A stretch of DNA of 5,568 bases from Alphaproteobacteria bacterium (GTDB lineage Bacteria > Pseudomonadota > Alphaproteobacteria > Paracaedibacterales > CAITNM01): assembly GCA_947499175.1 (NCBI GenBank), contig CANMNU010000083.1, forward strand, positions 1-5,568. Direction: 5' to 3'. The notes beneath the pieces are model-generated. The model did no database searches. It had not been told where the DNA came from and saw only the letters and a program-made list of their open reading frames with translations. The number at the start of each line of letters is the position of its first letter. Position 1 is the first letter of the stretch. The translations under genes and the position numbers were made by a program. Positions 1 through 5,551 of the stretch are shown piece by piece.

Positions 1-989
1 TTTTTAATGTACGCCATAGGGGTTAAACCTTTCAAGTTCCGATGTGGTCTGTAGGTATTATATTTTACCAGAGCCTTACTTAGTGCTGCTTGCATGCCTC
101 GAACAGAATCTTCTAACAGATCTGCTCGGTTATAAAATTCTTCTCTAAATGTACGATTACCTCGTTCAACGCCGCCGTTATATTCTGGCTTTTTAGGCGG
201 TAAAACAATTAGGGGAATCTTGAGTTGAGCACAGGCATCTTCAAACTCTGCCATAAATTCTGATCCTCCATCGACTTGAACTGATTCAATTGCGAAAGGG
301 GCTCGCTCAACAAAATCAATTAAGAAGCGTTTCGCGCTGCTAGCTTTGGCATGAGAAAAAACACCTGCATCAATATATTTTGATTTTCTTTCCCAACCCT
401 GGAAATGCTTTACGGTGATACCATTTTTGGTGACGGTCATGTGATCAATTTGGACGCGTTCTCCAAGTGTCATCGTTTCATAATCTTTAAAGGTCCAAGC
501 CTTTGCATACTTGTTAAACACTCGTTTTCGTTTAGTACGTAAGGCTGAGGGAGACCTGGTGATGAGTCCTTTTTCCCTTAAAAACCTCAAGATCCGACCA
601 ACCGTGCTTTGGCTGATAGTTTGCTGGTGATCTCGCTTTAAGATGATGGAGATTTTTTCTTTTCCATAAGTTGGATTTTCTCGTCTGATTTGCAGTACCA
701 GTTGTTTGTGTGCCTCGCCCCATTTTGGCCTGTTAAGGCTCTTAGGCTTTTTGGAAGGTGGGGCTATGCCTTTTTCTAGCTTGTGTAAAATCTTCCTGTG
801 GCGATAATAAGTAGTTCGACTAATGCCAACAATTTCTTGTCGCAACTCAAGGCTAACGCCTTCAGCGGCAAGCTTTTCCCAACGCTGTACTTGTTGTTGG
901 TATTTTTGACGGTACACTTCCAAACATTCCTGTGTACGAGCGTAGGCATAGAGTTTATAAATATTCTTGTGCAATCCTTTGATTTGCAT
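1..989 (-). CDS. IS481-family DDE transposase (3' end cut by window edge)
   Basis: This gene encodes the transposase that cuts and joins the ends of its own element. I translated it by hand from the ATG at 989-987. It stays open for 329 codons to base 3 with no stop or frameshift; the family is usually about 320-350 residues, so little is missing. Residues about 45-67 (LRQEIVGISRTTYYRHR) look like a helix-turn-helix, followed by a second DNA-binding-like region with PTYGKEKI at 106-113. The integrase core follows, with the catalytic triad visible: D182 (VQIDHM), D240 (VQVDGGSEF) and E275 (NGGVERGNRTF), 34 residues after the second Asp as expected. The C-terminal YNTYRPHRNLKGLTPMAY motif (310-327) is typical of IS481 and IS3 enzymes. 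The start is supported by AGGAG at 1000-996, six bases upstream. The element therefore looks potentially active. Confidence 0.92.
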   Translation of the reverse strand, partial: MQIKGLHKNIYKLYAYARTQECLEVYRQKYQQQVQRWEKLAAEGVSLELRQEIVGISRTTYYRHRKILHKLEKGIAPPSKKPKSLNRPKWGEAHKQLVLQIRRENPTYGKEKISIILKRDHQQTISQSTVGRILRFLREKGLITRSPSALRTKRKRVFNKYAKAWTFKDYETMTLGERVQIDHMTVTKNGITVKHFQGWERKSKYIDAGVFSHAKASSAKRFLIDFVERAPFAIESVQVDGGSEFMAEFEDACAQLKIPLIVLPPKKPEYNGGVERGNRTFREEFYNRADLLEDSVRGMQAALSKALVKYNTYRPHRNLKGLTPMAYIK

Positions 990-1035
990 AAAGGTCTCCT
1001 AGTTAGATGGTTGCAAACCTATCTTTGAGACCTTT
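990..1035. promoter_or_regulatory. Long hairpin over the transposase ribosome binding site; terminator-like on the plus strand
   Basis: Bases 990-998 (AAAGGTCTC) pair perfectly with 1027-1035 (GAGACCTTT). Inside them 1005-1012 (AGATGGTT) pairs with 1016-1019 and 1021-1024 (AACC, ATCT) around one bulged T and a GCA loop. On the minus strand the structure ends directly at the transposase ATG, and its base includes GAG of the AGGAG Shine-Dalgarno sequence, so a full-length transcript could hide it. On the plus strand the stem is followed by seven Ts (1033-1039), as in an intrinsic terminator stopping transcription that leaves the element toward the transporter gene. The pairing is seen in the sequence; both functions are inferred. 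Confidence 0.55.
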
Positions 1036-1048
1036 TTTTATACTTGCA

Positions 1049-1100
1049 AGGGGGCTCACTACGGCTCACTACGGCGCTACTTAATGCGCGTTCGCCCCCT
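1049..1100. repeat. Tandem 10-mer repeat inside a GC-rich stem-loop in the IS end
   Basis: GGCTCACTAC occurs twice head to tail (1053-1062 and 1063-1072), followed by the shortened unit GGCGCTAC (1073-1080). The block is bracketed by AGGGGGC (1049-1055) and GCCCCCT (1094-1100), a perfect 7-bp inverted repeat, and GCGC at 1074-1077 can pair with GCGC at 1086-1089. It lies between the terminal repeat and the transposase leader, so it may be a subterminal transposase-binding or RNA-structure region. No function can be read from the sequence alone. Confidence 0.5.
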
Positions 1101-1101
1101 C

Positions 1102-1132
1102 AAAAATTCTCACATCTATCTGAACTCGGACA
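1102..1132 (-). repeat. Probable terminal inverted repeat of the IS
   Basis: On the minus strand this stretch opens with TGTCCGAGTTC and ends in GAGAATTTTT. The TGT start and the position upstream of the transposase are as expected for an IS481-family end. The partner repeat is not in the window, so the inner limit (about 1102) is approximate and the call rests on position and the TGT signature. Confidence 0.5.
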
Positions 1133-1190
1133 TTGGAGAAATTCAGTTAAACTAATTTGATTTATTAACTCAACCATATATTTAAAAAAT

Positions 1191-1220
1191 TTGACAAAAC
1201 AGATTAAAATAATATATGAT
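1191..1220 (+). promoter_or_regulatory. Strong sigma-70-type promoter ahead of the MFS gene
   Basis: There is a perfect -35 box TTGACA at 1191-1196 and a -10 box TATGAT (five of six matches) at 1215-1220, separated by 18 bases. Transcription would start near 1227, leaving an unusually long leader of about 120 bases before the MFS start codon. A perfect TATAAT at 1292-1297 could be a second -10 closer to the gene, but no acceptable -35 lies at the right distance. Confidence 0.65.
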
Positions 1221-1226
1221 TATACC

Positions 1227-1290
1227 ATGGATAACATAAGATTATTTATTCTCTCTCTTAATCTGCGCAGCTAGTGCTGTGCTCATTTTT
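1227..1290 (+). promoter_or_regulatory. Leader with possible leaderless 15-codon ORF and terminator-like hairpin (candidate attenuator or small RNA)
   Basis: An ATG at 1227-1229 sits at the predicted transcription start and opens a short frame reading MDNIRLFILSLNLRS with a TAG stop at 1272-1274. The stop lies in the loop of a hairpin: GCGCAGC (1265-1271), loop TAGT, GCTGTGC (1276-1282), a 7-bp stem with one G-T pair, followed by TCATTTTT (1283-1290). The transcript could end there, giving an RNA of about 65 bases, or ribosomes finishing the short frame could open the hairpin and let transcription reach the transporter. The peptide has four leucines, but that is weak evidence in AT-rich DNA. 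The arrangement is visible; the regulatory reading is speculative. Confidence 0.35.
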
Positions 1291-1350
1291 CTATAATCAA
1301 AATCACAATTGAATATTTTTAAAAACTCATAAAGAGGAAAGATTTTTATT

Positions 1351-2553
1351 ATGACTATTTCACCGTGCCAAGCTTGGTCAATGTGGGCTGTTGCTTCATT
1401 GTTTTATGCATACCAATACGTTTTGCGCGTATTGCCGAATATTATTATGCCAGACTTACTTATTCACTTTAACACTAGTGCCACGGAATTTGGTCAGTTC
1501 GCAGGGCTATATTATCTAGGTTATGTAGGTGCCCACATCCCACTTGGTATTTGGCTTGACCGTAAGGGACCAAAAGTCGTTATTCCCATATGCATTCTGT
1601 TAACTGTAGTTGGTATAGTGCCATTAATAATTAGTGACACTATTGCCGCTGCAAACATTGGGCGTTTTATTATGGGCATAGGCTCATCTGGGGCAATTTT
1701 AGGGGCATTTAAGGTAATTCGTATTGGGTTTCCTGAAACTCACTTTAACCGCATGCTTGGCTTATGCGTTAGCGTTGGATTGCTTGGCGCTTTATATGGC
1801 GGTTTACCCGTTAAGCACTTAATTGAAACCACTAACTGGCAAACTATTGTTTTGTATTTTTGCTGGATTGGCGGAGCTTTTGCTTTGTTAGCCAGGATAA
1901 TTATTCCAGCACAACACAAGCAAACCGTAGCTTCAACTCACGCAATGGCTGATGTTATTCAAGTACTTAAAAACAAACACGTTATTATGGTGTGCGTCTG
2001 TTCTGGGTTGATGCTAGGGCCACTTGAAGGATTTGCTGATGTTTGGGGGGCTGGGTTTTTACAGAGCCTTTACAGCATACCTTTAGCAAATGCAGCTGGC
2101 ATTACATCGTTAATGTATTTAGGTATGCTTTTGGGGGCTCCTGCCTTAACCTATTTGGCAGATCGTTCTGGGTCACACGTTAAAGTAATCATCGCTTCCG
2201 GTATATTCATGATGGTAGTCTTTGTGGCAATGTTGATGGGTTTTTGTACCTCCAAAGTTTTATCAATATTACTAACTGCAGTTGGGGTGTTTTGCGCTTA
2301 CCAAATTATTGCTATATACGTTGCAAGCACTTTCGTGCGTGAGCGCCTAGTTGGACTTACAACAGCTGTAGCCAACATGATTATTATGATGTTTGGTTAT
2401 ATATTTCACAGCTCAATTGGCTTATTAATGGGTGACCATCAACAATCAGGTAATTTTAGCCTTGAACAATATCAAGTTGGGTTAAGTGTTATTCCAATAG
2501 CATTGGCGATTGGAGTGGTTGGATTTATAACTCATCAGTATCGCAAAAAGTAA
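1351..2553 (+). CDS. Major facilitator superfamily (MFS) transporter
   Basis: The product is a 400-residue inner-membrane carrier, a normal MFS length, and almost entirely hydrophobic with about 12 predicted helices. The first six span roughly residues 10-185; a short polar loop with charged residues (186-208) separates them from the second six (about 210-396). The MFS motif A is clear between helices 2 and 3 (GIWLDRKGPKVV, 66-77), with a degenerate copy between helices 8 and 9 (YLADRSGSHVK, 267-277), as expected from the internal duplication. GRFIMGIGSSGAILG (104-118) is the conserved helix-4 region with its arginine. The overall style resembles carriers I associate with Legionella, Coxiella, Francisella and Rickettsia-like bacteria, some of which import amino acids or other host metabolites. 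The substrate cannot be read here. GAGGAAAG at 1334-1341 precedes the ATG. The gene stands alone, with its own promoter and terminator, and converges with dnaB. Confidence 0.9.
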   Translation: MTISPCQAWSMWAVASLFYAYQYVLRVLPNIIMPDLLIHFNTSATEFGQFAGLYYLGYVGAHIPLGIWLDRKGPKVVIPICILLTVVGIVPLIISDTIAAANIGRFIMGIGSSGAILGAFKVIRIGFPETHFNRMLGLCVSVGLLGALYGGLPVKHLIETTNWQTIVLYFCWIGGAFALLARIIIPAQHKQTVASTHAMADVIQVLKNKHVIMVCVCSGLMLGPLEGFADVWGAGFLQSLYSIPLANAAGITSLMYLGMLLGAPALTYLADRSGSHVKVIIASGIFMMVVFVAMLMGFCTSKVLSILLTAVGVFCAYQIIAIYVASTFVRERLVGLTTAVANMIIMMFGYIFHSSIGLLMGDHQQSGNFSLEQYQVGLSVIPIALAIGVVGFITHQYRKK

Positions 2554-2572
2554 TATTAACTTATTCATTTAG

Positions 2573-2601
2573 ATCTCGGATTATTAAGTCCGGGATTTTT
2601 T
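2573..2601 (+). terminator. Intrinsic terminator of the MFS gene
   Basis: ATCTCGGA (2573-2580) pairs with TCCGGGAT (2589-2596) with a single T-G wobble and an 8-base loop, followed by a T run to 2601. It starts 20 bases after the MFS stop codon. The T run overlaps the last codon of dnaB on the other strand. On the minus strand there is no comparable T tract, so this looks one-directional and dnaB has no obvious terminator of its own here. Confidence 0.8.
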
Positions 2602-4039
2602 AACGACCATCAGTCAGCAAATTACTGAAACGCGTATATTTACCATCAAAGTGCAATTTCACGGTACCAACTGGACCATGACGTTGTTTGGCAATAATTA
2701 CCTCAGCCTGGTTCATTGATTTTGCCATACGTTGCTGCCACTCCATATGCTTATCTGTACCTATAGGTGGCTCCTTACGAGCTTCATAATATTCGTCCCT
2801 ATAGACAAACATTACGACATCGGCATCTTGCTCAATTGAACCTGATTCACGCAAATCAGAAAGTTGTGGGCGTTTATCTTCACGTTGTTCCACTGCACGA
2901 GAAAGCTGAGAAAGCGCTAAAACTGGTACATTAAGTTCCTTAGCCAAGGCTTTAAGACCGCGTGAAATATCAGAAATTTCTTGGACGCGATTATCACTGC
3001 CACGACCCTTCCCTGCACTTTCTAGCAATTGCAAATAATCAACTACAATTAAACCAATGCCGTATTGACGTTGTAAACGCCGCGCACGGTTACGAACGGC
3101 CGTTATTGAAAGAGCCGGCGTATCATCAATATACAAGCCTAAATTTTCAATTAAACGGCTGGCTGTAACAATTTTTGGGAAATCTTCAGCCCTTATTTCA
3201 CCACGACGAATTTTATCTGATGAAATTTGTGACTGAGTCGCTAAAATACGGGTCGCCAATTGTTCGGATGACATTTCTAATGAAAAAAATGCAACGTTTC
3301 CGCCATCTTTAGGATTATCAAAATTAGCTTTTGCAGCATTAAAAGCAATATTTGTAGCAAGTGCAGTTTTACCCATTGAAGGACGACCTGCTAAAATTAG
3401 TAAGTCTGACGGATGCAAACCACCAAGCCATTTGTCAACATCCAGCAAGCCTGTGGTTACCCCAACTACTGAGCTTTCACGCCGATAAGCAATTTCCGCC
3501 ATTTTTACAGCTTCAGTTAAGGCAACCTTAAATGCGACAGCACCACGTGATGTATCACCGGTACTTGCTAAATCATAAAGTTGCTTTTCAGCACCTTCAA
3601 TTTTTTCCATGGCTGTGTTTTCAGCTTTCATATCATGGGCATCACGCATGATATTATCGCCAATTGAAGAAAGGCTTCTTCTTAGAAAAAAATCATGAAT
3701 CATTCGCGCATAGTCACGCACACTAACTGTGCTTGAAACGCCAGAAACTAAGTCTACTAAATAGCCAATACCACCAGCTTCATTAATTAAGGGGTCATTT
3801 TCTAGTAATGGTTTTAAGGTAATCGGGTCAGCCACTTGTGAACGATCAACCAACCTTACCATAGCTTCATAAATTAGTTTGTGTAGCGGATGAGAAAAGT
3901 GCTCAGCACGCAAATATTCAGCCACAATTTCAAATGCCTGGTTATTAAGCATCAAAGCACCAAGCAAAGACTGCTCAGCCTCTAAATTATGTAAAGTTTG
4001 AAGCAATTGCTGTTTTTCAAATGCTAAAATTTGAGCCAT
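2600..4039 (-). CDS. dnaB: Replicative DNA helicase DnaB
   Basis: DnaB is the hexameric ring helicase that unwinds DNA at the replication fork using ATP and recruits primase (DnaG). The product is 479 residues, close to the 471 of E. coli, and shows no intein or internal break. Residues about 18-120 form the N-terminal helical domain (EAEQSLLGALMLNN at 21-34), then a linker, then the RecA-like ATPase domain. Walker A is GRPSMGKT at 218-225, the catalytic glutamate is probably E255 in FFSLEMS, and Walker B is IVVDYLQLL (331-339, D334). LSQLSRAVEQR (376-386), DLRESGSIEQDADVVMFVYR (395-414) and the arginine-finger segment KQRHGPVG (451-458) follow. The wording is alphaproteobacterial. AGGGG at 4050-4046 lies six bases before the ATG. 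In many alphaproteobacteria dnaB follows rplI or precedes alr; neither is adjacent here. It is divergent from the exported protein gene and converges with the MFS gene. Confidence 0.97.
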   Translation of the reverse strand: MAQILAFEKQQLLQTLHNLEAEQSLLGALMLNNQAFEIVAEYLRAEHFSHPLHKLIYEAMVRLVDRSQVADPITLKPLLENDPLINEAGGIGYLVDLVSGVSSTVSVRDYARMIHDFFLRRSLSSIGDNIMRDAHDMKAENTAMEKIEGAEKQLYDLASTGDTSRGAVAFKVALTEAVKMAEIAYRRESSVVGVTTGLLDVDKWLGGLHPSDLLILAGRPSMGKTALATNIAFNAAKANFDNPKDGGNVAFFSLEMSSEQLATRILATQSQISSDKIRRGEIRAEDFPKIVTASRLIENLGLYIDDTPALSITAVRNRARRLQRQYGIGLIVVDYLQLLESAGKGRGSDNRVQEISDISRGLKALAKELNVPVLALSQLSRAVEQREDKRPQLSDLRESGSIEQDADVVMFVYRDEYYEARKEPPIGTDKHMEWQQRMAKSMNQAEVIIAKQRHGPVGTVKLHFDGKYTRFSNLLTDGR

Positions 4040-4061
4040 AAAATTCCCCTAAAGATTATTT

Positions 4062-4090
4062 GTTGTACCATAAGAAGCATCATTTACCAA
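4062..4090 (-). promoter_or_regulatory. Candidate dnaB promoter
   Basis: On the minus strand there is TTGGTA (4090-4085), a 17-base spacer and TACAAC (4067-4062), with a TGG just before the -10 giving an extended -10. Each box matches consensus at four of six positions. Transcription would begin about 15-20 bases before the dnaB start-codon region, leaving room for the AGGGG site. Confidence 0.45.
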
Positions 4091-4100
4091 CTATTAACCT

Positions 4101-4129
4101 TTGATAACTTATACTAACTAAAATAGAAT
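4101..4129 (+). promoter_or_regulatory. Candidate promoter of the exported protein gene
   Basis: TTGATA at 4101-4106 and TAGAAT at 4124-4129 are each five of six matches, separated by exactly 17 bases. The predicted start near 4136 lies only about five bases before the ATG at 4141. Another possible -10, TATACT at 4110-4115, would give a leader of about 20 bases but lacks a good -35. The promoter lies back to back with that of dnaB. Confidence 0.5.
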
Positions 4130-4140
4130 GCTTGGTTTAT

Positions 4141-5268
4141 ATGCGTTTTTTTATTATTTTTTGTTTGGCTTTGCAAGGGTGCTTTGCAAGTTATAATAAT
4201 ACCCAAACAAATTCAGACATGTCATTAAAAACTGAACGAATTGATACTAAAATGGATAAATTCATTAGTGACACCAGGCATATGCCTGAAAGTGACATAG
4301 AACCAGATTGGTACAAGAGAGATGAAAATAATGAACTACTTAGCCCCAAAGCAAATTATAAAAATAATATTTTAAAAATTTTAATAAAACAATTGGTTGA
4401 GCATTTTGGCGAAGCTGATGGAGATCGTATTGAGCAAATAAAAAATTTGCTTCAATTTTTGAATGAATTCATTAGCGAACGATTTATACCTACTGATCAT
4501 CAAGAAATACTAAAAAAAGTTTTTAATCATATTAAGGAATTACAACATAACCCAGCAATGCATGTAGCTCACCTCGTTTTTAATGAATTATCAGAGGATG
4601 CGCAAAAAGCATTTAGAGATAATGGTGTACGTGTACAAACAAATGGAATTGATCACCTATCAACAACGCTAACTGGAAAAAATACAAATTCTTCACAAGC
4701 CAACCCAATATTGGTGGAAATTTTATTTCTTCAATTAGTTTTGGATGCCCAAAAACGTAATGGAACACGACAAGAACTTTTAAACCATATAGAAAAATGC
4801 ATGGCCAAAATGGAGCGCCTTTTTGGCAGAAATGATGACTACACAATAGTTGGCACCTTTGAAAGTTTGCGTGCATCTTTGCTTGAATACACCCAAAAAG
4901 AATCGCCATTGCCTGATTTAATTAGATTCATTATCAACATAATTACTGAAAATAAGAAGGGTTTAGAAAAAGAATACTCTGAACTATTAAACAATAAAGA
5001 ACATGAAGCGTGGAAAAAAATCATTAGCACCAAAGCCAAAACACCAGTTTCTATTTGGATAAAAAATGAAGAACCCAAAGAACTAACTGAAGCAGAAAAA
5101 CATGAACACCAAAGAAAAAAAGAAAAATCAAAATTTAAAGATGGTTTAAGTGATGTAAAAAAAAGAGGGACTAATAAAATACAAGAAGTAGGTATTAGTG
5201 CAGCTAACCAAACATTTGACAATCTTATTGGCGGATTAACCAAATCTTTAAGTGGAATTTTTGGTTAA
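4141..5268 (+). CDS. Unrecognised exported protein, probable lipoprotein
   Basis: I do not recognise this 375-residue protein. The N terminus (MRFFIIFCLALQGCFAS) is a short signal peptide: R2, a hydrophobic core, then LQGC, a possible lipobox with lipidated C14; plain signal peptidase cleavage after FA at 16 is the alternative. An Asn/Thr-rich linker (18-30) follows. The bulk (about 70-300) reads as mostly helical, with heptad-like stretches such as ILKILIKQLVEHF (77-89) and LVEILFLQLVLDAQK (191-205). A very charged Lys/Glu segment (309-342) may be a coiled coil. The last 20 residues (NLIGGLTKSLSGIFG) form a Gly-rich, possibly amphipathic tail. I chose the ATG at 4141 over the in-frame TTG at 4132: the TTG lies upstream of the likely transcription start, and the ATG gives a clean signal peptide. 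There is no convincing Shine-Dalgarno site for either. A surface or secreted role is possible but unproven. Confidence 0.8.
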   Translation: MRFFIIFCLALQGCFASYNNTQTNSDMSLKTERIDTKMDKFISDTRHMPESDIEPDWYKRDENNELLSPKANYKNNILKILIKQLVEHFGEADGDRIEQIKNLLQFLNEFISERFIPTDHQEILKKVFNHIKELQHNPAMHVAHLVFNELSEDAQKAFRDNGVRVQTNGIDHLSTTLTGKNTNSSQANPILVEILFLQLVLDAQKRNGTRQELLNHIEKCMAKMERLFGRNDDYTIVGTFESLRASLLEYTQKESPLPDLIRFIINIITENKKGLEKEYSELLNNKEHEAWKKIISTKAKTPVSIWIKNEEPKELTEAEKHEHQRKKEKSKFKDGLSDVKKRGTNKIQEVGISAANQTFDNLIGGLTKSLSGIFG

Positions 5269-5292
5269 CAAACAGAAAAATTGATAATAATC

Positions 5293-5321
5293 TTGAACAA
5301 CAATCGTAAGACTATCATAAT
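5293..5321 (+). promoter_or_regulatory. Candidate promoter of the small ORF
   Basis: TTGAAC (5293-5298), 17 bases, then CATAAT (5316-5321, five of six). The predicted start near 5328 is about 23 bases before the ATG at 5351. In such AT-rich DNA matches of this quality arise by chance, so this is only suggestive. Confidence 0.35.
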
Positions 5322-5350
5322 GTAACAATATATCTATGGTTTAGAATTCA

Positions 5351-5551
5351 ATGTACACAGAAATCGACAATATAGACTTACCACCAAGATTATTACGCTT
5401 AGGTGATCCTAATTTATACGAGCAATTATCTTTGAAGGTTTTTAAAAAAAATAATTTCTGTTTGACAGACATGTTGCCCACAGGGCCCACAAGCCCATGC
5501 CCAGAGCAATTAAGGGCTCTGGGAGGGCTGTGGACTTGTGGGTACTACTAA
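5351..5551 (+). CDS. Small hypothetical protein whose C-terminal part is encoded by a GC-rich palindrome
   Basis: The frame encodes 66 residues. Residues 1-40 (starting MYTEIDNIDLPPRLLRLG and ending NNFCLTD) come from AT-rich DNA, look like ordinary protein and follow a plausible promoter, though the Shine-Dalgarno match is poor. Residues 41-66 (MLPTGPTSPCPEQLRALG and onward) come from a GC-rich palindrome and read as low-quality, Pro/Gly/Cys-rich sequence. It may be the 5' end of an older gene interrupted by a palindromic repeat that supplied a new C terminus and stop, or a chance open frame. I do not recognise a family and assign no function. Confidence 0.35.
   Translation: MYTEIDNIDLPPRLLRLGDPNLYEQLSLKVFKKNNFCLTDMLPTGPTSPCPEQLRALGGLWTCGYY
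5486..5542. repeat. GC-rich imperfect palindrome (strong stem-loop)
   Basis: CCCACAAG (5486-5493) pairs perfectly with CTTGTGGG (5535-5542), and CCCAGAGC (5500-5507) pairs perfectly with GCTCTGGG (5516-5523) around the loop AATTAAGG. Between them CCATG (5495-5499) can pair with TGTGG (5529-5533) using wobbles, leaving one mismatch and a 5-base bulge, so the arms form a nearly continuous stem of about 21 pairs. A further CCCACAG at 5478-5484 offers an alternative partner for CTGTGG at 5528-5533. No T run follows on the plus strand, so it is not a classical terminator. Composition contrasts sharply with the surroundings, suggesting an inserted dispersed element. Confidence 0.7.

Larger units (their letters stand above)
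1..1132 (-). mobile_element. IS481-type insertion sequence, one end only
   Basis: The block holds a DDE transposase gene on the minus strand and, 140 bases upstream of its start codon, a sequence that looks like an element end. Read on the minus strand from 1132 it begins TGTCCGAGTTCAGATAG and runs on through TGTGAGAATTTTT to about 1102. IS481-family ends usually start with TGT, which supports an outer boundary at 1132. The other terminal repeat and any target duplication lie outside the window, so the boundary is inferred from one end. The element is less AT-rich than the DNA to its right, which fits recent arrival. It ends 59 bases before the promoter of the downstream transporter gene and does not break a recognisable gene on this side. 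Confidence 0.75.

Noticed and set aside
532..723. 63-codon open frame on the minus strand
   Set aside because: It lies in another frame of the transposase gene, whose main frame is open and carries the catalytic residues.
798..1028. 76-codon open frame on the plus strand with hydrophobic stretches
   Set aside because: It runs antisense to the N-terminal part of the intact transposase gene and has no ribosome binding site.
1049..1100. Tandem repeats considered as a CRISPR array
   Set aside because: The units are 10 bases long and adjacent, with no spacers.
2962..3168. 68-codon plus-strand frame inside dnaB
   Set aside because: It is antisense to the conserved ATPase domain of DnaB and has no independent support.
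4132..4140. In-frame TTG start giving a 378-residue exported protein
   Set aside because: It lies between the -10 box and the predicted transcription start and lacks a ribosome binding site; ATG at 4141 gives a better signal peptide.
4613..5243. Two overlapping minus-strand frames of 98 and 134 codons with hydrophobic, Phe/Leu/Ser-rich content
   Set aside because: They are antisense to the exported protein gene. The hydrophobicity reflects the complement of Lys/Glu/Asn-rich AT codons, and no promoter or ribosome binding site supports them.
5486..5542. Palindrome considered as an intrinsic terminator, CRISPR repeat or replication origin
   Set aside because: There is no T run after it on the plus strand, no second copy or spacer in the window, and no DnaA-box cluster; TGTGGA is not enough.
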